A stretch of 64,000 nucleotides of DNA from Frateuria_A sp035943815 (GTDB taxonomy: Bacteria > Pseudomonadota > Gammaproteobacteria > Xanthomonadales > Rhodanobacteraceae), in assembly GCF_035943815.1 (NCBI RefSeq), contig NZ_DASZBU010000015.1, positions 186,001 through 250,000 of the forward strand, given 5' to 3'. Below the pieces are notes generated by a model. The model did not search any database, was not told where the DNA came from, and saw nothing but the letters and a program-made list of their open reading frames with translations. Of the stretch, positions 8,957 to 17,828 are shown in pieces. The position numbers and the translations under genes are program-made. The stretch's first letter is position 1. Every line of letters starts with the position of its first letter.

Positions 8957-9157
8957 ATGTTGTCCCGCTTCTTTCACGTACGTTCCAGCCTGAAACCGTT
9001 CACCGCGCCCACCGTCGAGCCCCGCCCGGACGACGTGACCGTACCGGCCAGCCCCGCTCCTCCCCACGCCGACTATGACCGCCAGCCGCTGGCGACCAGT
9101 GGCTTCGACCACTATGTCGAATGGAACGAGGACGGCGAGCGGTTCTTCGTGCACTGA
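8957..9157 (+). CDS. Small hypothetical protein, 66 aa
   Basis: Not recognised. The reading frame has a clear ribosome binding site (AGGAG at 8945-8949, 7 bases before the ATG). The product starts M-L-S-R-F-F-H-V, has a Pro-rich middle and an acidic, aromatic end (H-Y-V-E-W-N-E-D-G-E-R-F-F-V-H). It has no signal peptide or membrane segment. It lies between rnhB and dnaE on the same strand. The position, ribosome binding site and structured C-terminus argue for a real gene; no function is suggested. Confidence 0.6.
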   Translation: MLSRFFHVRSSLKPFTAPTVEPRPDDVTVPASPAPPHADYDRQPLATSGFDHYVEWNEDGERFFVH

Positions 9158-9256
9158 ACGCCGGCGGCAGCAGCCGCCATCGCTGTCAAGCTTGTGGGAA
9201 ACGGGCGCCGCAGCGTAGCCTTCACGGACTCACCGGGGGATGCTCCCGAGTCCTTG

Positions 9257-12200
9257 ATGTCCGCACGCTTCGTCCATTTCCACCTGCACAGCGAGTATTC
9301 GCTGGTCGACTCGACCATCCGCATCAAGGCGCTGGTCGATGCCTGCGTGCGCGAAGGCATGCCTGCGGTGGCGCTCACCGACGACAGCAACATGTTCGCG
9401 CTGGTGAAGTTCTACAAGGCGTGCAGCGGCGCAGGCATCAAGCCGATCGGCGGCTGCGACCTGTGGATCGGCTCGCCGGACGATCCGCGCCCGTGGCGCC
9501 TGACCCTGGTATGCCAGGACCGCGAGGGCTATCTCAACCTCTCGCGCCTGGTCTCGCGCGCCTGGCGCGAAGGCCAGCACGGCGGCAAGGCGCTGGTCGA
9601 GGCCGGCTGGCTGACGCGCGAGGCCACCGGTGGCCTGATCGCGCTGCTCGGCCGCGAGAGCGAGGTCGGCCGCATCGCAGTGAGCCAGGGCGTGGATGCC
9701 GGGGCCGCGAAGCTGCAGCCTTTGACGCGCCTGTTCCCCGACCGGCTCTACCTGGAACTCACCCGCTGCGGCCGCGAGGGCGAGGAGGCCTGGAACACCG
9801 CCGCCCTGGCGCTGGGCGACGCGCTGGAGCTGCCGCTGCTGGCCAGCAACGACGTGCGCTTCCTCAAGCAGGACGACTTCGAGGCGCACGAGGCGCGCGT
9901 GTGCATCAACCAGGGCCGCGTGCTGGCCGATCCCAAGCGCCCGCGCGACTACTCCGACCAGCAATACCTCAAGACCCCGGCCGAGATGGCGAAGCTGTTC
10001 GCCGACCTGCCCGAGGCACTGGACAATACGGTCGAGCTGGCCAAGCGCTGCAACCTCGAACTCAAGTTCGGGACCTACTACCTGCCCGACTTCCCGGTGC
10101 CGGAGGGCTACGACCTCGACAGCTACATCCGCGAGACCGCGCGCGCCGGCCTGGCCGAACGCCTGGCCACCAACCCGCTGGCGCCCGGCTACACGCTGGC
10201 CGACTACGAGGCGCGACTGGAGCGCGAGCTCGACGTCATCATCCGCATGGGCTTCCCCGGCTACTTCCTGATCGTGGCCGACTTCATCAACTGGGGTAAG
10301 CAGAACGGCATCCCGGTGGGGCCCGGCCGCGGCTCGGGTGCCGGTTCGCTGGTCGCCTGGGTGCTCAAGATCACCGACCTGGACCCCCTGCAGTTCGACC
10401 TGCTGTTCGAGCGCTTCCTCAATCCCGAGCGCGTGTCGATGCCGGACTTCGACATCGACTTCTGCATGGACCGCCGCGACGAGGTGATCGACTACGTGGC
10501 GCGCAAGTACGGGCGCGAACACGTCAGCCAGATCATCACCTACGGCTCGATGGCGGCCAAGGCGGTGCTGCGCGACTCCGGCCGCGTGCTGGGCATGGGC
10601 TACAACGCGGTCGATAAGATCGCCAAGCTGATTCCGCCACGCCCGCTGGACCTGACGCTCTCCGACGCGCTCGGTCGCTCGGAGAAGTCAAAGAAGGAAC
10701 CGGACCGTGTCGTGCGCGAGTTCTGCGAACTCTACGAGCAGGACGAAGAGGCGCGCACGCTGGTAGACCTGGCGCTCAAGCTGGAGAACCTCACCCGCAA
10801 CGTCGGCAAGCACGCCGGCGGCGTGGTGATCGGCCCCAGGCCGCTCACCGAGTTCGCGCCGATGTACTGCGAACCGGGCGGCGGGGGCGTGGTGACGCAG
10901 TACGACAAGGACGACGTCGAGGCTGTCGGCCTGGTCAAGTTCGACTTCCTCGGCCTGCGTACGCTCACCATCATCGACTGGGCGGTGAAGGCCATCAACG
11001 AACGCCGCGCGAAGGCCGGCGAAGAACCGCTGGACATCGCCGCGCTGCCGCTGGATGACGCGCCGACCTACGAACTGCTCAAGCGCGCGCAGACGGTGGC
11101 GGTGTTCCAGCTCGAGTCCTCCGGCATGCAGCGCATGCTCAAGGACGCCAGGCCGGACCGCTTCGGCGACATCGTGGCGCTGGTTGCGCTGTACCGCCCC
11201 GGCCCGATGGACCTCATACCCAGCTTCGTCGCGCGCAAGCACGGCCGCGAGGAAGTGGAGTATCCGGACCCGCGCGTCGAGCCGATCCTGAAAGAGACCT
11301 ACGGCATCATGGTCTACCAGGAGCAGGTGATGCAGATGGCGCAGATCGTGGGCGGCTACTCGCTCGGCGGCGCCGACTTGCTGCGCCGCGCGATGGGCAA
11401 GAAGAAGCTCGAGGAAATGGCGAAGGAACGCGCCAAGTTCCGCGAGGGCGCGGCCAAGGACGGGCTTTCCGGCGAAAAGGCCGACCAGATCTTCGACCTG
11501 ATGGAGAAGTTCGCCGGCTACGGATTCAACAAGTCGCACGCGGCCGCCTACGCGCTGGTGTCCTACCAGACCGCCTGGCTGAAGGCGCACTACCCGGCCG
11601 AGTTCATGGCCGCGACGATCTCCTCGGACATGGACAACACCGACAAGGCGGTGACGTTCCTGGACGAATCGCGCGCGATCGGGCTGACCATCCTGCCGCC
11701 GGACGTGAACGCGTCGGATTTCATGTTCGTCGCGGTCGAGCCGCGCGTCATCCGCTACGGCCTGGGCGCCATCAAGGGCGTCGGCCAGGGCGCCTGCGAG
11801 TCGATCGTCGAGGAGCGCCGGCGCGGCGGCGCGTACAAGGACCTGGCCGATTTCTGCCGCCGCGTCGATCCAACCAAGCTCAACCGCCGCGTGCTCGAGG
11901 CGCTGATCCTCTCCGGCAGCCTGGACGCGCTGGCACCCACCCGCGCCAGCCTGATGCTGCAGCTGCCCGACGCGATCAAGGCGGCCGAACAGCACCTGCG
12001 CGACAAGCAGTCGGGCCAGAACGACATGTTCGGCGCATCGATGGAGAGTGCAGCGCCGGTGGTGCAGATCGAACTGCCCACCGCGCCGGAGTGGCCGCTG
12101 GAGCAGAAGCTGCAGGGCGAGCGCGACACGCTGGGCCATTACCTCTCCGGCCATCCCACCGATCCCTGGCGCGAGGAACTGGCGCAGCTGTCCACCTGCC

Positions 12201-12796
12201 CGCTGGGCGAGATCGCCGAGCGCTACCAGCCGCCGCGTCCGCGCCGGAGCGAGGGCGAGGAGAACCGTTTCCGCCGCGGTCCCGACACGCCCTGGACCGT
12301 CGCCGGCATGGTCACCGCCGTGCGCAAGCGCGGCGACAGCGACGCCTTCGTGCGGCTGGAAGACGGCACCGGCACCATCGAGGTGAGCTTCTTCGGCGAG
12401 CTCTACCAGCAGGTGGCGCCGCTGCTCACCCGCGACGAGATGCTGATCGTCGAGGGCGGCCTGCGTATCGACGATTTCTCCGGCGGCGGCTTCCAGCTGC
12501 GCGCGCGTGGCGCGATGACCCTGGCCGACGCCTGCCGCCGCCATGCGCGCGCGCTCCGGGTCAAGCTGAACGGCATCGGCCCCGGCTTCGAGCAGGAACT
12601 CAGGCAGGCCCTGGCCGGCTACCGCGGCGGCCGCGCCACCGTGCTGCTGCACGGCTACCACAACCGCACCGCGCAGGCCGACCTGGAGCTGGGCGAGGAC
12701 TGGCGGGTCAACGCCGTTCCCGACCTGCTACGCGCGCTGCGCGGGCTGTCGTGGGTTGAGGCGGCCAAGCTCAGGATCGTCAAGGCCGACGCTTGA
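9257..12796 (+). CDS. dnaE: DNA polymerase III alpha subunit
   Basis: Catalytic subunit of the replicative polymerase, C family. The product is 1179 aa (E. coli 1160). The N-terminal PHP domain begins with F-H-L-H-S-E-Y-S (about residues 8-15). The polymerase active site P-D-F-D-I-D-F holds catalytic D399 and D401. The finger, little-finger and helix-hairpin-helix regions follow, and an OB-fold is seen in the last 250 residues (W-T-V-A-G-M-V-T onward). The ATG at 9257 gives M-S-A-R-F-V-H-F-H-L-H-S, matching the family N-terminus; a longer frame upstream lacks similarity. Position between rnhB and accA is conserved. Confidence 0.98.
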   Translation: MSARFVHFHLHSEYSLVDSTIRIKALVDACVREGMPAVALTDDSNMFALVKFYKACSGAGIKPIGGCDLWIGSPDDPRPWRLTLVCQDREGYLNLSRLVSRAWREGQHGGKALVEAGWLTREATGGLIALLGRESEVGRIAVSQGVDAGAAKLQPLTRLFPDRLYLELTRCGREGEEAWNTAALALGDALELPLLASNDVRFLKQDDFEAHEARVCINQGRVLADPKRPRDYSDQQYLKTPAEMAKLFADLPEALDNTVELAKRCNLELKFGTYYLPDFPVPEGYDLDSYIRETARAGLAERLATNPLAPGYTLADYEARLERELDVIIRMGFPGYFLIVADFINWGKQNGIPVGPGRGSGAGSLVAWVLKITDLDPLQFDLLFERFLNPERVSMPDFDIDFCMDRRDEVIDYVARKYGREHVSQIITYGSMAAKAVLRDSGRVLGMGYNAVDKIAKLIPPRPLDLTLSDALGRSEKSKKEPDRVVREFCELYEQDEEARTLVDLALKLENLTRNVGKHAGGVVIGPRPLTEFAPMYCEPGGGGVVTQYDKDDVEAVGLVKFDFLGLRTLTIIDWAVKAINERRAKAGEEPLDIAALPLDDAPTYELLKRAQTVAVFQLESSGMQRMLKDARPDRFGDIVALVALYRPGPMDLIPSFVARKHGREEVEYPDPRVEPILKETYGIMVYQEQVMQMAQIVGGYSLGGADLLRRAMGKKKLEEMAKERAKFREGAAKDGLSGEKADQIFDLMEKFAGYGFNKSHAAAYALVSYQTAWLKAHYPAEFMAATISSDMDNTDKAVTFLDESRAIGLTILPPDVNASDFMFVAVEPRVIRYGLGAIKGVGQGACESIVEERRRGGAYKDLADFCRRVDPTKLNRRVLEALILSGSLDALAPTRASLMLQLPDAIKAAEQHLRDKQSGQNDMFGASMESAAPVVQIELPTAPEWPLEQKLQGERDTLGHYLSGHPTDPWREELAQLSTCPLGEIAERYQPPRPRRSEGEENRFRRGPDTPWTVAGMVTAVRKRGDSDAFVRLEDGTGTIEVSFFGELYQQVAPLLTRDEMLIVEGGLRIDDFSGGGFQLRARGAMTLADACRRHARALRVKLNGIGPGFEQELRQALAGYRGGRATVLLHGYHNRTAQADLELGEDWRVNAVPDLLRALRGLSWVEAAKLRIVKADA

Positions 12797-12947
12797 TCCG
12801 AGGCGCCGGGAAGGGGGAAGAGCTTTCCCTTGGGCGCAAGGCCGAGGCCAAAGAGCAGCCTTCCGGCCTCTACTCCCTTTCGCCAGGCTCGAGGCGATCG
12901 GCCTGGCGCCCATACGCCCCCGTTCCCGCCGGCCTAGCTACCCCGGC

Positions 12948-12953
12948 TATACT
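12948..12953 (+). promoter_or_regulatory. Possible -10 element for accA
   Basis: TATACT, 30 bp before the accA ATG, in the 187-bp gap after dnaE. The -35 region is not recognisable. It suggests accA has its own promoter beside read-through from dnaE. Confidence 0.4.
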
Positions 12954-12983
12954 GGTCCGCTCCGCGTCACGAACCGCCCGCGA

Positions 12984-13940
12984 ATGAACCCCAACTTCCT
13001 CGATTTCGAACAGCCGATCGCCGAACTGGAAGCGAAAGTCGAAGAACTGAGGCACGCCAGCCACGGCCAGGCGTTCAACATCGACGACGAAGTCGCGCGC
13101 CTGCGCGAGAAGCTCAAGGTCAAGACGGCCGAGATCTTCCGTAACCTCAATTCCTGGCAGGTCACCCAGCTCTCGCGCCACCCGGCGCGTCCCTACACGC
13201 TGGACTACATCGGCGTGATCTGTGAGGAGTTCCAGGAACTGGCCGGCGACCGCGCCTACGCCGACGACGCCGCCATCGTCGGTGGCCTGGGCCGTATCAA
13301 TGGCCGGCCCGTGATGATCATCGGCCACCAGAAGGGCCGCGACACCAAGACCAAGGTGCGCCGCAACTTCGGCATGCCGCGCCCGGAGGGCTACCGCAAG
13401 GCGCTGCGCCTGATGAAGATGGCCGAGCGTTTCGGCCTGCCGCTGCTCACCTTCATCGACACCCCGGGCGCCTACCCGGGCGTGGGCGCCGAGGAGCGCG
13501 GCCAGAGCGAGGCGATCGCGCGCAACCTGCTGGAGATGGCCGACCTGAAGACCCCGATCGTCTGCACGGTGATCGGCGAGGGCGGCTCCGGCGGCGCGCT
13601 GGCGATCGGCGTGGGCGATCGCGTCAACATGCTGCAGTACTCGACCTATTCGGTGATCTCGCCCGAGGGTTGCGCGTCGATCCTGTGGAAGAGCCAGGAC
13701 AAGGCCCGCGACGCCGCCGAGGCGCTGGGCATGACCGCACCGCGCCTGCTCGAGCTCGGCCTGGTCGACAAGGTCATCCGCGAGCCGCTGGGCGGCGCCC
13801 ACCGCAGCCCGCGCTCGATGGCGATCCGCCTGAAGGCCGTGCTGCTCAACCAGCTGGACGAACTGCAAGCCGTTCCCGCAGGCGACCTGCTGGAGCAGCG
13901 CTACCGGCGTCTGCGTAGCTACGGCGCCTACCAGGGCTAG
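12984..13940 (+). CDS. accA: Acetyl-CoA carboxylase carboxyltransferase subunit alpha
   Basis: Carboxyltransferase alpha subunit that, with AccD, moves the carboxyl group from carboxybiotin to acetyl-CoA, the first committed step of fatty acid synthesis. The product is 318 aa (E. coli 319). The N-terminal helices (F-L-D-F-E-Q-P-I) and the crotonase-like core with G-Q-K-G-R-D, D-T-P-G-A-Y-P-G and G-E-G-G-S-G-G-A-L-A are all present. The ATG at 12984 matches the family start exactly; in-frame sequence upstream is not conserved. The VOC gene follows after 7 bp. Confidence 0.98.
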   Translation: MNPNFLDFEQPIAELEAKVEELRHASHGQAFNIDDEVARLREKLKVKTAEIFRNLNSWQVTQLSRHPARPYTLDYIGVICEEFQELAGDRAYADDAAIVGGLGRINGRPVMIIGHQKGRDTKTKVRRNFGMPRPEGYRKALRLMKMAERFGLPLLTFIDTPGAYPGVGAEERGQSEAIARNLLEMADLKTPIVCTVIGEGGSGGALAIGVGDRVNMLQYSTYSVISPEGCASILWKSQDKARDAAEALGMTAPRLLELGLVDKVIREPLGGAHRSPRSMAIRLKAVLLNQLDELQAVPAGDLLEQRYRRLRSYGAYQG

Positions 13941-13947
13941 CGCCGGC

Positions 13948-14334
13948 ATGGGCGGGGTGCGTGGCCTGGCCCATGCGAATCTGCGTGCCCCCGCGGCGAT
14001 GATCGAGCGCCTGCGCCGCTTCTACACCGATGTCATCGGCTTGCGCGAAGGCCCGCGCCCGGCGTTTCGCTCCGGCTCCCGCGGCTACTGGCTCTACGCA
14101 GGCGACGCCGACGTATTGCACCTGACCGTCGCCGGCCCGGGCGATGCCCCGCCCGCACCGACCGGCCACTTCAACCACCTGGCCTTCGCCTGCACCGACC
14201 TCGCCGCCGTCCGCGCCCGTCTGGACGCGGCCGGCCTGCCGTACGAGATCGACGAGGTGGATGCACTGGGCCAGGTGCAGCTGTTCCTCACCGATCCCTG
14301 CGGTCTGGACGTCGAGCTCAACTTCCAGCGCTAG
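13948..14334 (+). CDS. VOC (glyoxalase/bleomycin resistance) family protein
   Basis: Single vicinal-oxygen-chelate module of 128 aa. Likely metal ligands are H9 in L-A-H-A-N-L, a His in H-F-N-H-L-A-F and the Glu in L-D-V-E-L-N-F near the C-terminus, arranged as in glyoxalase-fold proteins. The family includes isomerases, dioxygenases and resistance proteins, and the substrate cannot be told from sequence. It follows accA by 7 bp on the same strand, so it is probably co-transcribed. Confidence 0.85.
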   Translation: MGGVRGLAHANLRAPAAMIERLRRFYTDVIGLREGPRPAFRSGSRGYWLYAGDADVLHLTVAGPGDAPPAPTGHFNHLAFACTDLAAVRARLDAAGLPYEIDEVDALGQVQLFLTDPCGLDVELNFQR

Positions 14335-14382
14335 CCGGCGCGCGTCCTTGCGCTGCCGGCGGCCGTGCCGGGAGCGCCGCGC

Positions 14383-14388
14383 TAAGAT
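14383..14388 (+). promoter_or_regulatory. Possible -10 element for the NYN-LOTUS gene
   Basis: TAAGAT, 29 bp before the ATG at 14418. The placement is like that of the elements noted before lpxD and accA. No clear -35 is visible. Confidence 0.3.
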
Positions 14389-14417
14389 CGGGCCACCTTG
14401 TCCTTAAGGGCCGCGCC

Positions 14418-15170
14418 ATGGCCGACCATGCCAAGCTCGCCGTGCTGATCGACGCCGACAACGCCCAGCCCGGGCTGGCCGAGGGCCTGCTGGCGGAGGT
14501 CGCCCGCTATGGCACCGCCCACGTCAAGCGCGCCTACGGCGACTGGACCGACAGCCACCTGCGCGGCTGGAAGGACCAGCTGCTCGATTTCTCGATCCAG
14601 CCGATCCAGCAGTTCGGCTATACCCGGGGCAAGAACGCCACCGACTCGGCGATGATCATCGACGCGATGGACCTGCTCTACACCGGCCGCTTCGACGGCT
14701 TCTGCATCGTCTCCAGCGACAGCGACTTCACCACGCTGGCCCGGCGCATCCGCGAGTCGGGCCTGACCGTCTACGGCTTCGGCGAACGCAAGACGCCCGG
14801 GCCGTTCGTCGCCGCCTGCGACCGCTTCATCTACACCGACGTGCTGGGCAAGCCCGACGGCGGCGAGGAAAAGCCGGCCGAACCGGCCCAGCGCAAGAGC
14901 GCGCAGGAATTGCGCCAGGACGCACGGCTGGTCAACCTGCTGCGCGACGCCATCGAGGACGCCGCCGACGATTCGGGCTGGGCCGGACTGGGTGCGGTCG
15001 GCAGCATCGTCAGCAAGCGCGCGCCGGAGTTCGACTCGCGCAACTGGGGCTATGCCAAACTGAGCGGGCTGATCGGCGCGATCGGGCTGTTCCAGGCCGA
15101 GGAGCGCCAGGTCGGCAACGGCAAGCACATCTACGTGCGCAACAAGAAAAAACCGGCCAGCCGTGAGTAG
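14418..15170 (+). CDS. NYN-domain putative ribonuclease with C-terminal LOTUS/OST-HTH domain
   Basis: The product is 250 aa. The NYN (PIN-like, DUF88) domain covers about 5-150: it begins with L-I-D-A-D-N, has D-S-A-M-I-I-D near 75-81 and S-S-D-S-D-F near 100-105, supplying the acidic residues expected of a metal-dependent nuclease. After a charged linker, about 175-245 resemble the winged-helix OST-HTH/LOTUS domain (W-G-Y-A-K-L-S-G-L-I near 212-221), which in other proteins binds RNA, including G-quadruplex RNA. The RNA target is unknown. The stop overlaps the tilS GTG start by 8 bases, coupling it to a tRNA modification gene. Confidence 0.85.
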   Translation: MADHAKLAVLIDADNAQPGLAEGLLAEVARYGTAHVKRAYGDWTDSHLRGWKDQLLDFSIQPIQQFGYTRGKNATDSAMIIDAMDLLYTGRFDGFCIVSSDSDFTTLARRIRESGLTVYGFGERKTPGPFVAACDRFIYTDVLGKPDGGEEKPAEPAQRKSAQELRQDARLVNLLRDAIEDAADDSGWAGLGAVGSIVSKRAPEFDSRNWGYAKLSGLIGAIGLFQAEERQVGNGKHIYVRNKKKPASRE

Positions 15171-16518
15171 GCCGCTCACGCTGCCCGACGCGTTGCGCCA
15201 CGCCATGGGCATTCATGTCGATGGCGCGCTGTGCGTGGCCTTCAGCGGCGGCCCCGATTCCACCGCGCTGCTGCACGCGCTGGCGACGCTGCCGCAGGCG
15301 CGCGCACGCGGCCTGCGCGCGCTGCACGTGGATCACGGACTGCACGCGGACAGCGGCGGCTGGGCCACACAGGCACAGGCGTTCTGCGCCTCGCTGGGAA
15401 TCGCCTGCGAGGTGCTGCAAGTCGACGTGCCGCGGGAGTCCGGCGAGGGCCCAGAAGCCGCCGCGCGCCATGCCCGATACGCCGCCTTCGCACAAGCGAT
15501 CCGGCCCGGTGAATGGCTGCTGCTGGGCCATCACCGCGACGACCAGGTCGAGACCGTGCTGCTCAAGCTGCTGCGCGGCGCAGGACCACGGGGCCTGGGC
15601 GGCATGCGGGCGGTCCGTCCGCTCGGTGCCGGCCAGCTCTGGCGGCCGCTGCTCGGACTGCCGCGCGAAGTGCTGGGCGCCTACGTGCAGGAGCATCGGC
15701 TGCCCCACATCGACGATCCGTCCAACCGCGACACCACGCTGGCACGCAACCACCTGCGGCACGAGATACTGCCGCGCCTGCACCGCTACTTTCCGCAGGC
15801 GGTCGATTCGATCCTGCACAGCGCGAGGCTCTGCCGTGCCGCGGACGAGGCCCTGCGTACCCATTGGCTCGGCGCCTTCCCTGCAGTGCACGACGAGGCG
15901 ACCGGCAGCCTCGACGCCGAGGCGTGGATGGCGCTCGCCTCCGCCTTGCGCGAACCCCTGCTCGACCATTGGCTGCACGCGCGCGGGCTGGCCGCGCCCA
16001 CCGCCGCGCAACGCCGGCAGATCGAGCGCCAATGCCAAGCCCGCGCGGGCCGGCAGCCGTGCGTGCGATGGCCCGGGGTCGAGCTGCACATCTGGAAGGG
16101 ACGCCTGTGGGCAGGCGCCCCACGGCCACCGTTCGACCCGCACTGGGAGGCTTGCTGGCACGGCGAGACGCTGGCCTTGCCAGGAGGCGGCCGGCTCATG
16201 CTCGATCCGGCCAGCCGCCTGCCCTCGCCGCTCGTCGTGCGCCTGCGCCGGGGCGGCGAGCGGATCAGGCCTGCCGGCGACCGGCACACCCGGGAACTGC
16301 GTGACCTGTTCCAGCAAGCCGCGTTGCCGCCATGGCGCCGCGAAACCTGCCCTTTGCTCTACGCGGGAGAAACGCTGATCGCCGTCGCCGACCTGTGGCA
16401 GACGGCGCAGGCCGCCGCGCTGTTCGACACCCTGGGCGCACATCCACGCTGGATGCCGGCCAACTGGAGGGATGCAGGCTCTGCCGTACCGGAGGAAAAG
16501 TCCGGTAGCGGAAATTGA
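15163..16518 (+). CDS. tilS: tRNA(Ile)-lysidine synthetase
   Basis: Modifies C34 of the tRNA-Ile with CAU anticodon to lysidine, changing both decoding and charging. The product is 451 aa (E. coli 432). The ATP pyrophosphatase P-loop S-G-G-P-D-S is at 28-33, followed by V-D-H-G-L near 64-68 and G-H-H-R-D-D-Q-V-E-T near 121-130. The TilS substrate-binding and C-terminal domains fill the rest (R-G-G-E-R-I-R-P near 365). The start is the GTG at 15163, which overlaps the upstream gene by 8 bases; the next ATG (15205) would remove the segment before the P-loop strand. Confidence 0.95.
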   Translation: MSRPLTLPDALRHAMGIHVDGALCVAFSGGPDSTALLHALATLPQARARGLRALHVDHGLHADSGGWATQAQAFCASLGIACEVLQVDVPRESGEGPEAAARHARYAAFAQAIRPGEWLLLGHHRDDQVETVLLKLLRGAGPRGLGGMRAVRPLGAGQLWRPLLGLPREVLGAYVQEHRLPHIDDPSNRDTTLARNHLRHEILPRLHRYFPQAVDSILHSARLCRAADEALRTHWLGAFPAVHDEATGSLDAEAWMALASALREPLLDHWLHARGLAAPTAAQRRQIERQCQARAGRQPCVRWPGVELHIWKGRLWAGAPRPPFDPHWEACWHGETLALPGGGRLMLDPASRLPSPLVVRLRRGGERIRPAGDRHTRELRDLFQQAALPPWRRETCPLLYAGETLIAVADLWQTAQAAALFDTLGAHPRWMPANWRDAGSAVPEEKSGSGN

Positions 16519-16614
16519 AGCAGCAGCTAAGGCCTCGTCGACGCATCGCGCCAAAGGGTCGAATGCGGCGCGAAACATTGATTCCCGCACCCCGCTGCGC
16601 TAGCGTTGCGGCCC

Positions 16615-16872
16615 ATGGCCAAACCCGCTTCTGCCCCCGCGGAAACCCCGTCCGTCGCCGACTTCGAGCATTCGCTGGACGAGCTCGAGCAACTGGTGGC
16701 GCGCATGGAAGGCGGCGAATTGAGCCTGGACGAATCGCTGGCCTCCTTCGAGCGCGGCATCGGCCTCTACCGCCATTGCCAGCAGGCCCTGGACCAGGCC
16801 GAGCTGCGCGTGCGCCTGCTGCTCGATCCCGATGCGCCCGACGACGCCGAACCCTTCGAACCCGAATCCTGA
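16615..16872 (+). CDS. xseB: Exodeoxyribonuclease VII small subunit
   Basis: Small helical subunit that coats XseA; exonuclease VII degrades single-stranded DNA from both ends. The product is 85 aa (E. coli 80). The conserved pattern F-E-H-S-L-D-E-L-E, the E-x-G-E-L-S-L-D-E-S-L motif and F-E-R-G-I-G-L are all seen. The ATG at 16615 is preferred over a TTG three codons upstream. Its end overlaps the ispA ATG at 16832 by 41 bases. Confidence 0.94.
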   Translation: MAKPASAPAETPSVADFEHSLDELEQLVARMEGGELSLDESLASFERGIGLYRHCQQALDQAELRVRLLLDPDAPDDAEPFEPES

Positions 16873-17767
16873 CGCGCCGCCCGAACTCGGCCCCCGGCTG
16901 CTCGCGCTGACCGCGCGCGCCGATGCTGCGCTCGCGCGCGTGCTGCCCTCCGAGCAACAGCCGCCGCTGGAACTGCATCGCGCCATGCGCTACGCCGTGC
17001 TCGGCGGCGGCAAGCGCCTGCGCCCGCTGCTGGTCTACGGCGCCGGTCATGCGCTCGGCACGGACGGCGCCGAGCTGGACGCCTCCGCCTGCGCGGTCGA
17101 GCTGATTCATGCCTACTCGCTGGTGCACGACGACCTGCCGGCGATGGATGACGACGCGCTGCGGCGCGGCCGCCCGACCTGCCACGTGGTGTACGGCGAG
17201 GCCATGGCGATCCTGGCAGGCGACGCCCTGCAGGCGCTCGCCTTCGAGATCCTCGCGCACGATCCGCACGGCGACACCGACGCCAGGCGCATGCTCCAGA
17301 TGCTGCGCGTGCTCGGCCGCGCCTGCGGCGCCGAGGGCATGGCCGGTGGGCAGGCGCTGGACCTGGCCGCGGTGGGGCGCAAACTCACGCTGGCCGAGCT
17401 GGAGCACATGCATGCCTGCAAGACCGGAGCACTGATCCGTACCGCGGTGCGGCTGGGCGCGCTCGCCGCCGGCGCGGATGCGGCGGCGCTGGAGGCGCTG
17501 GACCGCTATGCCGCTGCCGTGGGCCTGGCCTTCCAGGTACGCGACGACATCCTCGACGTGGAAGGCGAGTCGGCGGTGATCGGCAAGACCGCCGGCAAGG
17601 ACGCGGCAGCGGACAAGCCGACGTTCCCTTCGATCATCGGGTTGGATGCCTCGCGCGCACGCTTGGCCGAACTGACGGGCAGCGCCCTGCAGGCGATCGG
17701 TGAATTCGGTGCGCGGGGCGAACTGCTGGAAGAACTGGCGCTCTACGCCGCCAACCGCGCGCACTGA
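16832..17767 (+). CDS. ispA: Farnesyl diphosphate synthase (geranyltranstransferase)
   Basis: Trans-prenyltransferase making FPP from DMAPP and IPP, feeding ubiquinone, undecaprenyl phosphate and hopanoid-type pathways. The product is 311 aa. The G-G-G-K-R-L-R-P motif lies at 58-65, the first aspartate-rich motif D-D-L-P-A-M-D at 100-106 and the second D-D-I-L-D at 238-242. The start is the ATG at 16832 inside xseB; there is no other ATG before residue 52, and the N-terminal 30 residues are Pro-rich and unlike the family, so a non-ATG start within about 90 bases cannot be excluded. dxs, which follows ispA in many relatives, is not here. Confidence 0.94.
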   Translation: MRPTTPNPSNPNPDAPPELGPRLLALTARADAALARVLPSEQQPPLELHRAMRYAVLGGGKRLRPLLVYGAGHALGTDGAELDASACAVELIHAYSLVHDDLPAMDDDALRRGRPTCHVVYGEAMAILAGDALQALAFEILAHDPHGDTDARRMLQMLRVLGRACGAEGMAGGQALDLAAVGRKLTLAELEHMHACKTGALIRTAVRLGALAAGADAAALEALDRYAAAVGLAFQVRDDILDVEGESAVIGKTAGKDAAADKPTFPSIIGLDASRARLAELTGSALQAIGEFGARGELLEELALYAANRAH

Positions 17768-17790
17768 GCGGCGGGCACCCCAGGCTGCGG

Positions 17791-17819
17791 AAAAAGGCGG
17801 GCCCGCCCACAGGCCCGCC
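17791..17819 (-). terminator. Rho-independent terminator for the DUF4870 gene
   Basis: Read on the minus strand: an 8-bp perfect stem GGCGGGCC/GGCCCGCC (17812-17819 and 17796-17803) followed directly by TTTTT (17795-17791). It lies 10 bases after the DUF4870 stop codon and also close to the convergent ispA end. Confidence 0.8.
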
Positions 17820-17828
17820 CGTCGATGG

